From Tamarix chinensis (Eukaryota > Streptophyta > Magnoliopsida > Caryophyllales > Tamaricaceae): 64,000 nucleotides of DNA. The notes under the pieces are model-generated. The model did no database searches, had not been told where the DNA came from, and worked only from the letters and a program-made list of their open reading frames with translations. The stretch spans positions 101,537,569-101,601,568 of the forward strand of contig CM060176.1 of NCBI GenBank assembly GCA_030549775.1, read 5' to 3'. The first letter of the stretch is position 1; the number at the start of each line of letters is the position of its first letter. This document shows positions 45,501-58,830 of the stretch, in pieces. The position numbers were made by a program, and so were the translations under genes.

Positions 45501-48500
45501 AAACACACAGCTTCTCTTCTCTCCTTTCATGTTCTTTGCAACCTGGAAATGGGAAACATTGTTACATTTGCATTCTGAGTCTGCAAAATATTGGCCTTAT
45601 TCAATCAGAGTGTTGCAAATTTTATTTTTCCTTAATAGTTTTGACCAGGTGCTTGAGCATTGGTTTGAAAGCTGCTGAAGTGCTTTGATAGCTTCTTACT
45701 CTGTTAAATATAGATCCTAAGATAATCTGACTTTATGAATAGATATAAGACCTAGGTTATCTTACTAGCCCCTTCCTTTTTAGCTCATCATCGAACAAAC
45801 AGAGTGTGCAACCATAGCCAAATTGTAATATGTACACATGGATAAGAGCTCTTCTTATGGAATCTCATCATTGTGCCCACATATTTGGTGTCATGATGAA
45901 GTGGAAGGTGATTTTGGGAAAACATGTGGATAGTGCTGTTATGATGCTTTAAATCACTGAGCCTGATTGTTGATTTTTGAATCCATCTCAGGATCTTCGT
46001 CTCTGTAAGGATGATGATTTATATTTGCAGAAAGCTGCTGAATTGTGTCATGCTGTCATTTAAAATTCTTGTGAATCTGACTACGATAGGCCCCAGCAAT
46101 CTCGAGCTTGATGCTAGTCCATTTTGACTCATATGCACCATGATTTCATCAAGCACCTGAACTTTTATCGATACCACAAACTTTTCATATGCTAACCTTG
46201 CAATTGTTTGGGTGAACAAATCATCAGCTTTTCCGCATGAGATCTCATTGATTTTTTGCCTTCACATGACCCCTGGGACCTTTGACAGATGGAATTTATT
46301 TCTTCTTCTTCTTATTTATTTATTTATTATTATTATCTTTCGTGAATATGGATGGATTATTTGGAGAAAGAAAAGTTGGGGCCCAGTTATAAATGTGTCT
46401 TCTTTGGTTTTTGGTGATTTTCTGTTCAATTAATTATGCGTGTAAAAAGCATCATGTTTCTGTTCAAATACCTAAAACTGCACCTTTTTGCATTGATGGG
46501 ATTAGTGCAATTCATTGTTTTAGATACAGAATATGACTATCTTGTTGTTTTGGAGTTTAAATATCAACTGACAACAGGGATATGCACCACCTAATTCAGA
46601 TAGATGGGAGGTAGTTCTGAGGAGGAAGCGCCTTGAGTATCTTGATTCAGTGTCTCAGTATTATGATTTACCAGATACTGAGCGTGCAGATGAAGAAATC
46701 AACATGCTGCGGCAGGTAGTCATAATGCTGTCTGGAATTCTGATTATCATCTTGGTTTCATCCATCTTTACTTTGCTAGCTGTGCTTTTTGGTACGAGCT
46801 TCAACTGCTTCTTCTCTTGGTAGATTGCTGTTGATTGCCCGAGGACTGTGCCTGACGTCACTTTCTTTCAGCAAACAACTATTCAAAAGTCCTTGGAGCG
46901 TATACTTTATACTTGGTTAGTAGTTTGCTTATGCCTTCATATGCTGTGTACATGTTGAAAGATGGGAAGATTTTATCTTGCCATCACCTTCTCAAGGCAA
47001 TATGAAAGGAAAGATAATGAACTTGCTTTGAGCATAAGATAGCAATTATCCCCAAGTGCCTTTCAATATATCAAGGGTGTTTGCCCAATTCTAACTGTGC
47101 ATCTGTTATCAAAACCTTTATTTAGCTGTCATTTGGATTGTTTTTGTATCTCACCAATATTCTATCCAACCTTTGCTCTGTTGCAAGCCCTCTTGGACCT
47201 AGGCAACAATTAACTGTATTCAAGGATTTTGATCTAAAAGGGACTATGATGCCACACTATTTCTAACTTGTAAGTGATTTGTGGTTGATACCATCCACTT
47301 GGCGGATACATCATTTAGTGCTTTAAATGAAACATGAATTGTCTTACTCTTATGACCTCGCTCCTTTCAAGAGAACAATATATTCACGGTAAGTGGAAGT
47401 TCATTTTGACATACAAATGATTCACTATGCCTTAGGAACACTAACAGGCTTCAGATGAGAAGAAATGACCATGAGTTGATGGATGATGTGCATTGGCTTG
47501 GTTTTATGTTCACAAAGATAACTTATCTAGACCAAAATTAAAAGACCATGTCTCTGAAGGCCAAACCAGAACTTGTTTGGGGACAGGCCTGGATTGCAAA
47601 GATGATTATGCTTTGGTTGCTCAATGTCTTTTAGGTTCATGATCCATGAGGTGCCCTTTTGTAGCTCTGCATGTTTGAAAGGCCCTACTTTAGATACTAC
47701 TAGGGGCTAGTCGTGGTCCACATGTATGCTAGTGCTATCTCATGGTTGCTTCTCTTTGATATATAAAGATCCCTTGTCACATGCGCTGTCTTTTCTCCTT
47801 CATGCAAGCTAGGTGAATTATGTTCTTCCCCAGTAGTAGACTTAATTTGAACTTATGTTGGGTGTAAGACGTGGCTAGGGCTAGACAGCCACATAAAATG
47901 GGTCTGCCTCTGTTCTATGATCTTTTAAGACTTAATTATGTAAATCTATCGGCTAATCTGATGTGTCTGTTTGATATGCCATCAGCTTATATATTAGGAA
48001 GCGACTTGAAGCTTCTCTTAATACTAGAAGTTTTGGTGAAAATTATGCTTTTAAGTGCCAATTCTCCTCCGATTGCTCTTATCATTCTTACATGAGTTGC
48101 TTCACAATAACATAACGGCTTTTCTTTAAGAAGCTCAGAATTAACATCTAATTGTTTGAATACATGTTAAATGTCATTAAAGGAATAAACATTTAGGGTT
48201 TATCTCAAAAACAATTAACCATTTTCCGATTTCCAATTTCCAATTTCTCTGAAAGGAATAAACATTATCATGTTCTCTAGATGAAGGAGAGACTAGTGAT
48301 AACTTACCGGAAGCAAGTAAAGAAGTTGATATGTGGGTATAAATGGGGTATTTTTATACAATTTTGTATTTGATATATTTTCATAATGTTAACATCGTCA
48401 TGAAGAAACTTAAAATAACATCTAGTCTTTTTCTCAATAATGTTGTCAAATCTCATTTACACTTTCAATACCGAATGACACTGTTAATAAATTTTGTTCA

Positions 48501-51500
48501 AGCTATCCTTTGGGTGCTGGTATCATGTCCTGACACCAAGTTTGTTTACAGGGCCATTCGGCATCCTGCTAGTGGATATGTTCAGGGAATAAATGATCTT
48601 GTTACCCCATTTTTGGTTGTTTTTCTGTCTGAACACTTGGAAGGGAGCGTAGAGAAATGGTCGGACTTAGATCTATCTCAGGAGACAATCAGTAATATAG
48701 AAGCTGATTGCTATTGGTGTCTATCAAAACTGCTTGATGGTATGCAGGACCATTACACATTTGCTCAACCTGGAATCCAGAGGCTTGTATTTAAGCTTAA
48801 GGAATTGGTCAGGAGAATTGATGGTATGCATATGCTTGGCTCCCTGATTCTTTGTTCTTTTGCCCGTGTTTTCTTCTCACTTCTGCAACTTTTAGACATG
48901 AAAAATGCTGATACAGATGAAACTTTAATATGAATGCATACAAGACAAGTTGCTTCTGCTTCTGTCAGTTAGAAGTCTGTGCATTGAGTAGCATGCTGGT
49001 AGCATCTATTTCTTTTTTCTTTTTTTTCACTTGGGAGCTATCTGATCTCGTTACCTGCTTTAGTGAGAAATATCAAAAGGAGACTGGCTTTCTGCAGTTC
49101 TTTGACAAAAAAAGGGAAACATTTATTATCAAGTGTCTGGAAGGTTCAATGAGCTATACTAGAATCTTCACGCCACCTTTAGTAGTTGATAAGACTATAT
49201 ACACCCTGTATGCATAATTAAAATGCCCAAATGCTGTTATATCAATTTGGGTTGGCTGGAGTTAGACTCAAACATGGAAGAATTCCTCACTTATTGTTTA
49301 TTTTGTCTAATTTTAGGTATATTTGACTGCTGTTCTGTAGCCTCTATTTTGGAGTTCCTCACTTGGAGCATTTGTCATTTTATTCTTCATTGAAACAAGG
49401 AGCACATCACTTTCTCACTAATGCTACAAACCCCTATATTAGGAGATGTGTTGCTGTTTGTGTTCAATGTGTAAGCTTGGTTGTCACTGGCCAATCATTT
49501 GATAATGGCGTGATGCCATTGGCAAAACGGGTGGTACATTTCAAGGGAGAAGTGAAGTTGGTTGTAGTAGGATTACATCGTTTTGTTGGTGGTAAGGTAT
49601 ATGGGGAGATAAGTGAAATACCTTATAGCATAATAATGTTTTTATGATAGGGCAAATTATGAACTATTTACATATACTAGCACCTCAAGCAAGACCAACA
49701 TTTTGTATTGCACCATGTCAAGTCTATTGTGCGAACATACACCTTATTGAATGTAACAAGAAAGTACCCATATTCATGTGATTTGTCCATAATGTGTTTG
49801 AGAATGATGTGGACTATCATATCCTTCCCTACCTAGACACGTAAACACCTTCATTTGCATATTAAGGTATCACAACACTGCTTCTTTGTGTATTAGATAT
49901 TGTCCCCTTGATAAGTCCAATACTTGCCCAATGCTAAGATAAAGGGGTCTCAACACCATTTCCTTGCTTTTAAACATTATCCCTATTTGAACGATTATTA
50001 AACTCGCTTAATTTTAGGACAAGCACCATACAATGATCATACATTGCTCCATGATCCCAAGAACCATATTAATATCTCGCCATCGAAAGTATGCCTTACG
50101 AGATATCCATCCCTTGGAAGCTTTACAACCTATGTGTCCATGATTGTCTTGTCACACTACCCTTAATAATACATTTCCATGTCTTATATCCCTCACCAAA
50201 TGTAACACCCCCAAACTACCCCCTTGTTGGAAGGTATTACACGCTGCCAACTACACAAGGAAACTTGTATAATTAGCAAAGCTGAAATAGAACGAATCTT
50301 TAAGATCAAACATTGCTAAGCTTTATCAATGTTGAATAGAGAACCAAAGGAATTTCAACAACAAATATGCTCCATTTACATGGCTTACTGAGTAATCAAT
50401 ATTACAAACTATTATAATCTTATAGTTGTTTTATTACCTGACTTGATATTTGTCTAAGCACTTGACTCCAAACCTTCGAACCATGCCTCTGAAATATTAG
50501 AAAAGGGGTGAGCAAGACCGCAATTCAACAAGTAACTTACCCACTAACCAAAACAAGGATCAAGCTAATTTTTGTAAATATCTAAAAGGCGTTATATGGA
50601 ATAACCATAAAATATAAAAAAAATATAGATGATTATAAAATCTTAAAATAATCATGAAGACTATTACAATAAGGACTATATGAGAACATAGATAAATCAA
50701 TTGATCATAGAACAATAGAAGGTTAGTAAGATTAAAGAATCAAATTGATAAAAAGAAAAAAGAAACAAAACAATCTATCCATGGAGTAACTGTGGCTATT
50801 AGGGGTCCTGTTGCTAGAGAATAATAACAACTAATTGGCGGTCTCCCTGTCGTCGGTTGAGAGCCAATAAGACGTCCTACGTAGAGCACTACTAGCATTA
50901 TCAATTAACAATCCCATATTGCTGAATGGGTTGAAATGGTCCTACTAACAGAAGTACAATAATAACATTTTATAAGACAAAATGATCACTTGAAACAATC
51001 GATAACAATTTTACAATGTTTTATCCTAAATTTAGTTAAAAAATACAGAGTAATAAATCATATTTATAAGATAGACATAGTTTATCGAATAATATTTGGT
51101 AAAATAGAGAATACAAATCAATCATGAATGATAGCCAATAAAACAAAACAGTTGATGCTTAGGTTACTTACTTGGAGACGCAGATCCAATTTAACACTAG
51201 TTCACTAGTCAAGTGATCCTATAAATAATACTATCAATGTCCAAAGAATTGCACTAGATAATATATTATAGGCATCTTATACCCAACTTATCAGAATTCT
51301 TATATTGACCATACTAATCCCATATTAATTAAGGATACTAGGATTAACCCAAAAATATAAGGTTGTGAGTTGTAAATCAAAGTTCTACCAAATAACTTAA
51401 TGCAACCCCAATCCAATTATAGTTATAATAGGAAGCTAGTTATGGAATGATGTCTAGTTAAACGATTAGACTGAACTGATGTTAGCTTCCCAAACAAAGA

Positions 51501-54500
51501 AGTCCATGCGACGTACGACTCTTATAAACCATTGATTATACTAACACAAGGATTGCCACAAATTCATATTGCTATAATGGTCTAATTTCTTCTTGTTTCA
51601 ATTACTTGTAGTTTCGTGCTCCAAGATTCCTAGCAATGAACATTTACATTAATATATCCAAGGTGTTGTATGGTTTGCATAACGATAATGGTTAATTTAA
51701 TATACAATATGCGGTTATATCCATCCTTCATTTGACATCTTGTCCTATAACTTTATGAATTTCTTCTTCTTCTTTTTTCTTTTTTTTTCTCCCTTTATAT
51801 CCAAACAACACTTGTCCTCCAATTTGTACCTGTTAATTGCAAAATTGCCCAACCTCTACATCAATCTCCCTCATTCGTTACTATTATCATTAGTAATTTC
51901 AAAATACCCTAAGCTATAAGTTTTGGACTCTTCAATAGGTGTAAATATCTCAATAGGGGCACTAGTTACTGATGTCAATGAAAATTTTATGACTACTGTT
52001 AGAAAGTGTATGGGCAGCGGCAACTCGACCTTTGGAACTGGAAGCATTGGATTCCAACAATATTAAAGACCTAACTTGATACAGGAGCATCCCATACAAT
52101 AAAACCACGGTTACGGTCGCAATTGCGGTTGCGGTCACAGTGTCGGGGTGTCGCGGATGATATTTTATATGTCATGGCTGTCGCGACGTGATTTTTTAAT
52201 TCTTTTACACAACAAATATCGGCCAATATCGGTAAATATCAGCTAATATCGGCCAATATCGGTAAAATATCGGCCGATATCCGAAATTTCGCCAATATCG
52301 CGGCAATTTTCTGAAACGGCCGCATTTTTAGATTTTCTCGTCGCGGCTAACCCAAAAACCGTGAAATTACGACCGATACGCAATTGCGGTACCGATATTT
52401 CTTTGTATGGAGCATCACCTTCAAGCATTTCTCATATACTTATTAATTTTCCTAAGTTTGAAGAATTCAAAACTATTCTAACTTGGACTAAATTAATGAG
52501 TTAAAATTTTCAAGCCATGCAAGCTGTCAACCTTGTCCTTCGATGGCTCCAATATGGCTCAAATATGTTGCTACTACAAGCCACGTGTGGAGCATGAATT
52601 TAGAACTGATTAGGGGTTTTATTCTCAGCTTTTATTTCAAGCAAATAAGGGACAAAATCAAGTAAAGAAGATAAGAGATGCAACAGCATTTTTTGGTATT
52701 ATTTTGGGCATAAGAGATTCAAAAATCAAGAAGAGGGCTGACTTCTTCATGTCCTTATCAACTGATTAATTGCTCTTATCAAGACATTGAGGGAGTTGGG
52801 AAAGCAGTCTAGGGGACTGAATTCATTGGGAAGAAGTTTGCACCCTTTTGGTTAACTGATAATAGGAAAGAAGCTTGGAAGGGAGGAATCTGATTCCCAG
52901 CCCCCTTAACTCGTGGACCACTTGTGTAAGTGAGTTTATTCATTTTGTAATTTTCTAAGAGCCTAACACATTCATTATAAGAGAGGTAGCTGAATAGAAT
53001 GAGAAGAACAACTTAACTTGCTGCATTTAGAGATTTCAAACTCTTTTATCATTCAATGTTCAAATGAAGAAAATTGCCTTACCCTCCTTCAAATCTTGCA
53101 AATTTTATATCAAGTTGTTCATACCTTTTAGTAGTATTTGTACCTAGCTGAAACCCAAGAACCTTGGATTTTGGTTACCCTTTAATCTCCTTCACTCCCA
53201 TTTCGTTTTTCATTTTTTGTGGTAATTATACCCTATTCCCACCATCAATCATCAAGCTTGACCCAATTTGTTTAGCTTATACATCATAACTGGAGCTTCT
53301 CATGGTATTGGGCCACCAAGGCTGATGTCCCTACAATTTGCATTTATGAAGCAATCTTTTTTGTATGAACCAAGCAGGCAATAAAATTGCGGTTGCGGTG
53401 TCACGGTATCGGAGTGTCGCGAGCAATAAATTATATGTCGTAGTCATCACGACGTGAATTTTTATTTTTTATTTCACCATATACTCTAATTATTATTTAT
53501 TGATCATTTAAATATAAGTATTCAATAAACAAGTGTTTAATATTATATTAGAAACATTTAAATGAGTTATTATATGTTATATTGCCCTGATGACTCTAAA
53601 TTTGCTTTGGAATGAAAAAAGATATGTTATTTAGTACAGATATGTAGGTAACAAATAATAATATTTTATTATAATTCAATAGCAACTTAGTCTTTTCATC
53701 TCCTACCTCTCCTGCATGACTTGCATGTCAATTTTTTCTTGTGGTGTTCCGAATAAGTTTGCATTGTGGAGATATTTCTATTGGTTGGGATTGTTGAATG
53801 ATGCAGAAGGAACTGGTCTGGTCATCGTGCCTCATTTTTCATATAGTTAAGAGCATCTCGCTTTTGCCATTCGTGTTATGCTTACCAATTATATAATTAT
53901 TGTGGAAGATTTTACTGGTTAATGTCATCTTGTAAATCATGATATGGCACAATTCCTATTATATCGAGTTGTCAATTGAAACAACTTGCATGGCAGTGGT
54001 CTGATGTTCTCCTGATTCTCTGTTGTGTATGTTTACTCTTTATAATTGTTGGTGGACTTGTTCCTTTTTCTGACCATTGCTCTATTTTCATTGGAAATAA
54101 AATTGGAGCAGAACCGGTCTCAAGACACATGGAAGACAATGGGCTGGAATTTCTGCAGTTTGCGTTCCGCTGGTTCAATTGTCTTCTGATACGGGAGGTT
54201 TGCTTTTATATATTCCTCTCCATCTCTGCATCATTTCTTATCTCACTTTCATCTTAATGCATCGACTGAACATTTTATTTTTTTCTTTTTGGCAAACTGA
54301 AGATATTTTTCTTTGAAAAATTAGGTGGAAGATGAGACGAATGTAATTAAAATTTTCATCGAGCATAGACTTCTAAGTATTGAATGACAGCAACTCTCCT
54401 TTTGTTTTTTTTTTTTTTTCCGCAGATTCCTTTCAATCTTGTCACCCGGCTTTGGGATACATACCTTGCAGAAGGTGATGCTTTGCCAGATTTTCTTGTG

Positions 54501-55212
54501 TATATAGCCGCCAGTTTCCTTTTGACGGTAAGATTGCTGCCAAATATTTACTCCTAACGAAAATTTACGGGTTGTGACCTTTCAGGCAGATGATGATGTC
54601 GCATGTTTTGGCTAACCTTTTCTGGTCCAAAAATACTATATGATCCTTTACTAATAGGGAACCTGTGAAGGTGGATACAAAATACTATGTAGGAAACCAA
54701 AATTAGCGTAAATGTGCTATAATAACAAAAAATGGAAGAGTAATTTGAATTTGGGATATCTGATACCCTAGAGTTGAGTTGGTCTTTATTGCTAGGTTAA
54801 AACCTCACCTGTATCATTGAATCTAAAGCTCTATAATATCTTCAAAGCTCTACATAGTATCAAAGGTTCAAGGTGAGTGTCTTGGCCTAGAAGCTAAAGT
54901 AGTGACCGTTAGATGTAGACGGAGCTAAAATAGTGACCGTTAGATGTGACTGTTCATGATGCCTTTTTTAATTTATTAATGTCTGAATGCTTTACCAAAA
55001 GAACTTCCAGCTAGCTGTAAAATTTTGGGACTTGTTTTTTATGATTTCAGTGGTCTGATAAGCTCCTGAAGCTTGATTTTCAAGAGATGGTGATGTTCCT
55101 ACAACACCTTCCAACTCATAATTGGACTGATCAAGAGCTAGAGATGGTGCTATCGAGGGCTTACATGTGGCATACCATGTTCAACAGTTGTCCAAGTCAC
55201 TTAGCTAGCTAG
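42591..55212 (+). CDS. TBC-domain Rab GTPase-activating protein, Gyp1/TBC1D22 type, ten exons
   Basis: Exons are 42591-42697, 43670-43826, 43915-44098, 44319-44389, 46578-46715, 46824-46915, 48552-48823, 54112-54197, 54426-54527 and 55051-55212: 1,371 nt, 456 residues, all junctions in frame. The TBC domain begins near residue 152 (LRGLAWNGVPSYMRPTVWRLLLG). The dual-finger catalytic residues are present: Arg226 in IAVDCPRT (IxxDxxR) and Gln261 in SGYVQG (YxQ). Later conserved blocks are EPVSRHMEDNGLEFLQFAFRW, IPFNLVTRLWDTYLAEGD and DFQEMVMFLQHLPTHNW. Such proteins speed GTP hydrolysis by Rab GTPases in membrane traffic; yeast Gyp1 acts at the Golgi. The N-terminal 150 residues are Ser/Thr-rich linker. 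Start chosen at 42,591 (MKNTSNININDGG). Intron 2 is probably GC-AG, and intron 7 is 5.3 kb with transposon debris. Confidence 0.95.
43827..43914 (+). other. Probable GC-AG intron (intron 2 of the TBC gene)
   Basis: Splicing GAG|GCAAGA...TGTAG|GCT removes 88 bp and keeps the frame. GCAAG after an AG is the usual context of plant GC donors. The only nearby GT (CTC|GTTTGT at 43,851) would add eight in-frame residues but leaves a 64 bp intron and a poor donor. Confidence 0.65.
50195..51670 (-). mobile_element. LTR-like sequence, minus orientation (right end uncertain)
   Basis: TGTAACACCCCCAAACTACC at 50,195 is a typical Gypsy LTR terminus. 'Aaaggggtgagcaagaccgca' near 50,500 and 'caacaagtaacttaccc' near 50,527 fit the conserved LTR block read on the minus strand. 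A GGTGTTGTA near 51,663 might be the other end, but no target-site duplication supports it. Confidence 0.4.
52094..52408. mobile_element. CG-rich Mutator-like MITE, 315 bp, 10 bp TSD
   Basis: The ends ATACAATAAAACC and the inverse of ATACAAAGAAATA form short inverted repeats followed by CG-rich arms with GCAATTGCGGT on both sides. The flanks GGAGCATCCC (52,084-52,093) and GGAGCATCAC (52,409-52,418) are a 10 bp target-site duplication with one mismatch; 9-11 bp is the range for Mutator-like elements. An internal minisatellite of AATATCGGCC/AATATCGGTA units lies at 52,215-52,290. No coding capacity. Superfamily is inferred from the TSD length. Confidence 0.7.
53381..53470. mobile_element. Partial second copy of the CG-rich MITE
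   Basis: CAATAAAATTGCGGTTGCGG followed by TGTCGCG and TCATCACGACGTGA-type blocks matches the left ~100 bp of the element at 52,094-52,408. The right part is missing or too diverged. Confidence 0.6.
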
Positions 55213-58200
55213 CGAGGAAGCTTCAGCATTGTATCTGCTCGGTGTGAGCGTGTGATCCATTTTCCATTTGTAGGAGGATACCTAACTACTCTGAAAGGAC
55301 CTATAGGAGGTGATGTACCATCGGTTTCTCCATCTCTACATGGTTTATAGCTAACTGTACGTACATTCACTTGATTTCTGTAGATGTATGTTCAATTAGG
55401 CAAATGGAAAACTCGCGATTGTGAGGTGATCTTTTATTAATTTTTTCTCATTTGTATGCTTCATAGAGTACGGGACGGGTCCCAGAAGTAGAAAAGATGT
55501 GATCATATTTTATGTCTTTTGGATATTATATTTGAAATAAAGTAAAACTAATTTGGAGAAGACATATTTTACTCCTAACAAGGATCCAAGGAGGGTACTT
55601 GTTTGAAAATATTTTTACAAAAGTGTATTTAAAGATATAAATATTAAAGGTTCTTTAGTTATAAATGTTCTTGAATTTTTTTATAGAAGTATAAACTTCT
55701 AAATCTTATTCTTGTCAATAGTGTTTGATAATGCTAAAAATAACTTCTAAACTAATTTTTAACCTATTGAAAGTATTTTATTTTTAAAAAAATTATTGGG
55801 TAAGTAATTTTTTATGAGCTTATAAGGTAGTTCTAAAAAAGTTATTTTAAGTAATTTATAATTTATAAACTACTAGCTAACTTTTGAACTATAAGCTAAC
55901 TTTTAAGTTAGTTTTTTCAAATATATGTTCGTGTAAACATTTTAAAATTTTTAAATTTAAGGCAACTTTACATGTTTTGTATTGGTTGAAATTATTTTAA
56001 ATTTTAAAATTTTAACGCATCTTTCATTAATAGAAATAAAATTTAAATATTTGTGTCTTTATAGTAAGATTTTATAATGACGATACTTTAGTGGGAATAA
56101 AATTCCAACTTTTATACTTTACAGAATGTATATGTGTATGTAAGATGTAGAAATAAATGCAAGATGTGATTAATTTATTTAGATATCTTGATATATAACC
56201 AAATATTTTTTAGGTATCTCTTGTTTTTAAAGTATTATCTCTTAGATGTCCTTTTTTATTAATAAAGGGATATTATGTCAAGTTCAATATAGTTAATGTA
56301 AGTTTTTTTTTATAATAAATAATATTAAATATTAAAATTCAAATAAATCCTAAAAATATTATTAAAAAATTATTTCCTTAAAAGTAAAAAAGTTTAATTT
56401 TAAAATAATTAGATTTTTAAATTCTGAAAATGTTTTTTAAAAAAATACTTTTTTTCAAAAAATAAATCTTTTTGTCTAAAAAAACTGATTTTTTGAATAA
56501 ATTTCATGGTTTTTGAATACTTCTAATATATTTCATATATTTTTTGCATTTATTATTAAAAAAATTTCATAAATGTATTAAATTTAACCTAATCTAATTT
56601 TTTTTAATATAAAATGTATCAAATAATAATAATTTGAAATATAAAAATACTTTAAACGTCAAAAATTTAACTTAAATTTATCTTTTAAAATATTTATGTT
56701 TTTAAGTATTAATAAAATTAAAATTGTATTATAAAATTTAGAGTATCTTTTTTATCCGTACTACAGCCATGCCAAATGTCGCTGTAATCTTAGACCGCCC
56801 TCTCTCTCTCTCTCTCTCTTCCCCACCAAATGACTCATGAGTTAATTCCGCCTAATGATGATGCCTCTTTGAAACATCACCAGGCCTCCACTAGACTTCC
56901 CCACTTCTTGCACAGCAACTCACCCTCACCATCACATATAAGCTAGATAGCGAAGAAATATGTATACGTACGCATTCATATATCAATCGAAACAACTTTG
57001 TAAGACTATCGCCTCCTTGCCACGGGTCCAAGGAGCCCTTTGTTCCTGTTTGGCAATTGAGAGATAGCCAAATAGTGTATAGCAATATTTCAATAGCTGA
57101 TTTGAGTAATTGGTATTACTAGTAGTTTATGTAAAATTATTTGATAGTTATTAATTATTAGCTATTTAAATGTGTAAATTGACATATAAAGACATTTATT
57201 TAATTAATTAATTATATAGTATTTTTACTTAATAATACAAGTACCTTGCATGTGAAATTTATTAGATATAATTATATATTATTTTTTTATAATTAGCCGT
57301 CAGAAGAGGAGAGCGAGGGAGATTTGGATGCTGGTAAAGGATATAAAAAGATGATATATTAGTAAATTTTATTCAAACTTCTAAATGATTTGTAAAAAAT
57401 AATGGTACAATTAGCATTTTCTCATTTCTCTTAAACATCTATTTTTTTTCCTAATTTACTAATCTCATCCGCTATTTACTAAATACTATAATTAGTAGAT
57501 TTACAAGTCAAAATTCTAATTTTGATTCAAATCTACCATCTAAGTTAGAATATGCTAGTTACCAAGCGATGTTCCTTGTGCGGTATAACATATGCATCTA
57601 GCAACATATGTATAAATTTATTTTGTCTTAATTACAACAATATTCAATATTAGTATTATATACATTTATTTATAAAAATACACATCTGAAAAAATAAATA
57701 TATTATATAATGTTTTTATAATTTATATTATAAAAATTATATATTATTATTTTAACAGAATCCACATATTTTAAAGAAATACTCTTGTTATAAAATATGT
57801 GCATTATTATTATAAAATACATGTATTATTTTTAGTATGTATATTTTTATTTAAATATATATTTATATTATGTAAGATGTGTACTTGTATTAACTTATAT
57901 ATATTATGTAAGCTGCATATTTATATATATTCTGTAATATATGTATTCATATACTATAATTTGTACATTTACTTTGTTAGAAGATATGAGTTTTTTTCAT
58001 TAAAAAATATAGGTATCCTTTTTCATACACATATGTATTTTTAATGAGTATAAATAACACATAACACAGAATAGTAAATAAGAAAAAATAATATCATTTC
58101 CGCCTTGTTAGATGCGTAAGATGCAATTTACTATACGCATAAATTTTTAGATTTCCGTGAAGATGACACGCAAAATACACATAGGAAAAGAAATGGCTTA

Positions 58201-58289
58201 ATAGCGACAAATTCGTGCACCATATGACATGATTCATTCTCCTCGATCATTAGCTATGGAAAACAATGCTGCTATGTGTAGGCTAGAAG
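55213..58289. other. 3' flank of the TBC gene and AT-rich intergenic DNA
   Basis: The 3' UTR probably runs into 55,213-55,550, with an AATAAA near 55,537. The remainder is AT-rich without a supported gene. A (CT)n microsatellite lies at 56,800-56,819. The open frame at 57,799-58,044 is low-complexity AT translation. Confidence 0.5.
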
Positions 58290-58830
58290 TAGGGGGTGTT
58301 TATAGATTAAATATATAGTGTTTTAAATATCTGATTATTGAATATCAGATCAAAAAATTTAAATATCTAAAAAAATCAATTACTTGAAGAAAAAAAAGTT
58401 ATAGATATCTTAAGTAAAACTTTAGATTGGATTATGAATAATATGTCGGATATTTAAAATTTTTAAATATATTATAAATAAAAATATCAGATAAAAATAA
58501 TCGAATTGAAAAATAATAAATTAATATGCTGGAATGATTTAATTCTTCTTAATTATATTATATTTAAATAGTAATTCCACATTTTGAGTTATATATAAGT
58601 AGTTAATAAAAAATATCAATTAACAAGTATGAAACTTACTAACAATAAAAAAAATTTAGAATATATACTTATATGTATATGTTTTTAAGAATCGGATATT
58701 ATTTGTATTTATCGGATTAGATATTTGATTAGTTTGAATTTTTGCTAACTAAATTAGTTATTTAATCTAAGAATATATATCTAATTGATTATTTAATTTT
58801 TTAATTAATTTTTCGAATATCAAAAAGTAA
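58290..58830 (+). repeat. AT-rich dispersed repeat, copy 1
   Basis: It begins GGTGTTTATAGATTAAATAT and carries scattered 'atcggatat' and 'atatcagat' words. It matches the repeat at 62,988-63,640 in start, internal blocks and orientation. No coding capacity or clear termini; class unknown. Confidence 0.55.

Larger units (their letters stand above)
48824..54111 (+). other. 5.3 kb intron 7 of the TBC gene with transposon debris
   Basis: The donor is GATG|GTATGC and the acceptor GGAGCAG|AACC. No host gene is inside; the open frames at 48,930-49,647 are not recognisable. It contains an LTR-like stretch from about 50,195, a CG-rich Mutator-like MITE (52,094-52,408) and a partial second copy of that MITE (53,381-53,470). 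Confidence 0.85.

Noticed and set aside
48343..48551. Upstream extension of TBC exon 7 as one longer open frame
   Set aside because: The conserved frame requires the acceptor at 48,551 (TTTACAG|GGCC) joined to exon 6; the extension is intron translated by chance.
50195..51670. Fully delimited solo LTR in TBC intron 7
   Set aside because: Only one terminus is convincing; no target-site duplication matched, so it is listed as LTR-like with uncertain end.
57799..58044. 81-residue hydrophobic open frame
   Set aside because: Tyr/Ile/Phe-rich translation of AT-rich DNA with TATATA runs; no start context or homology visible.
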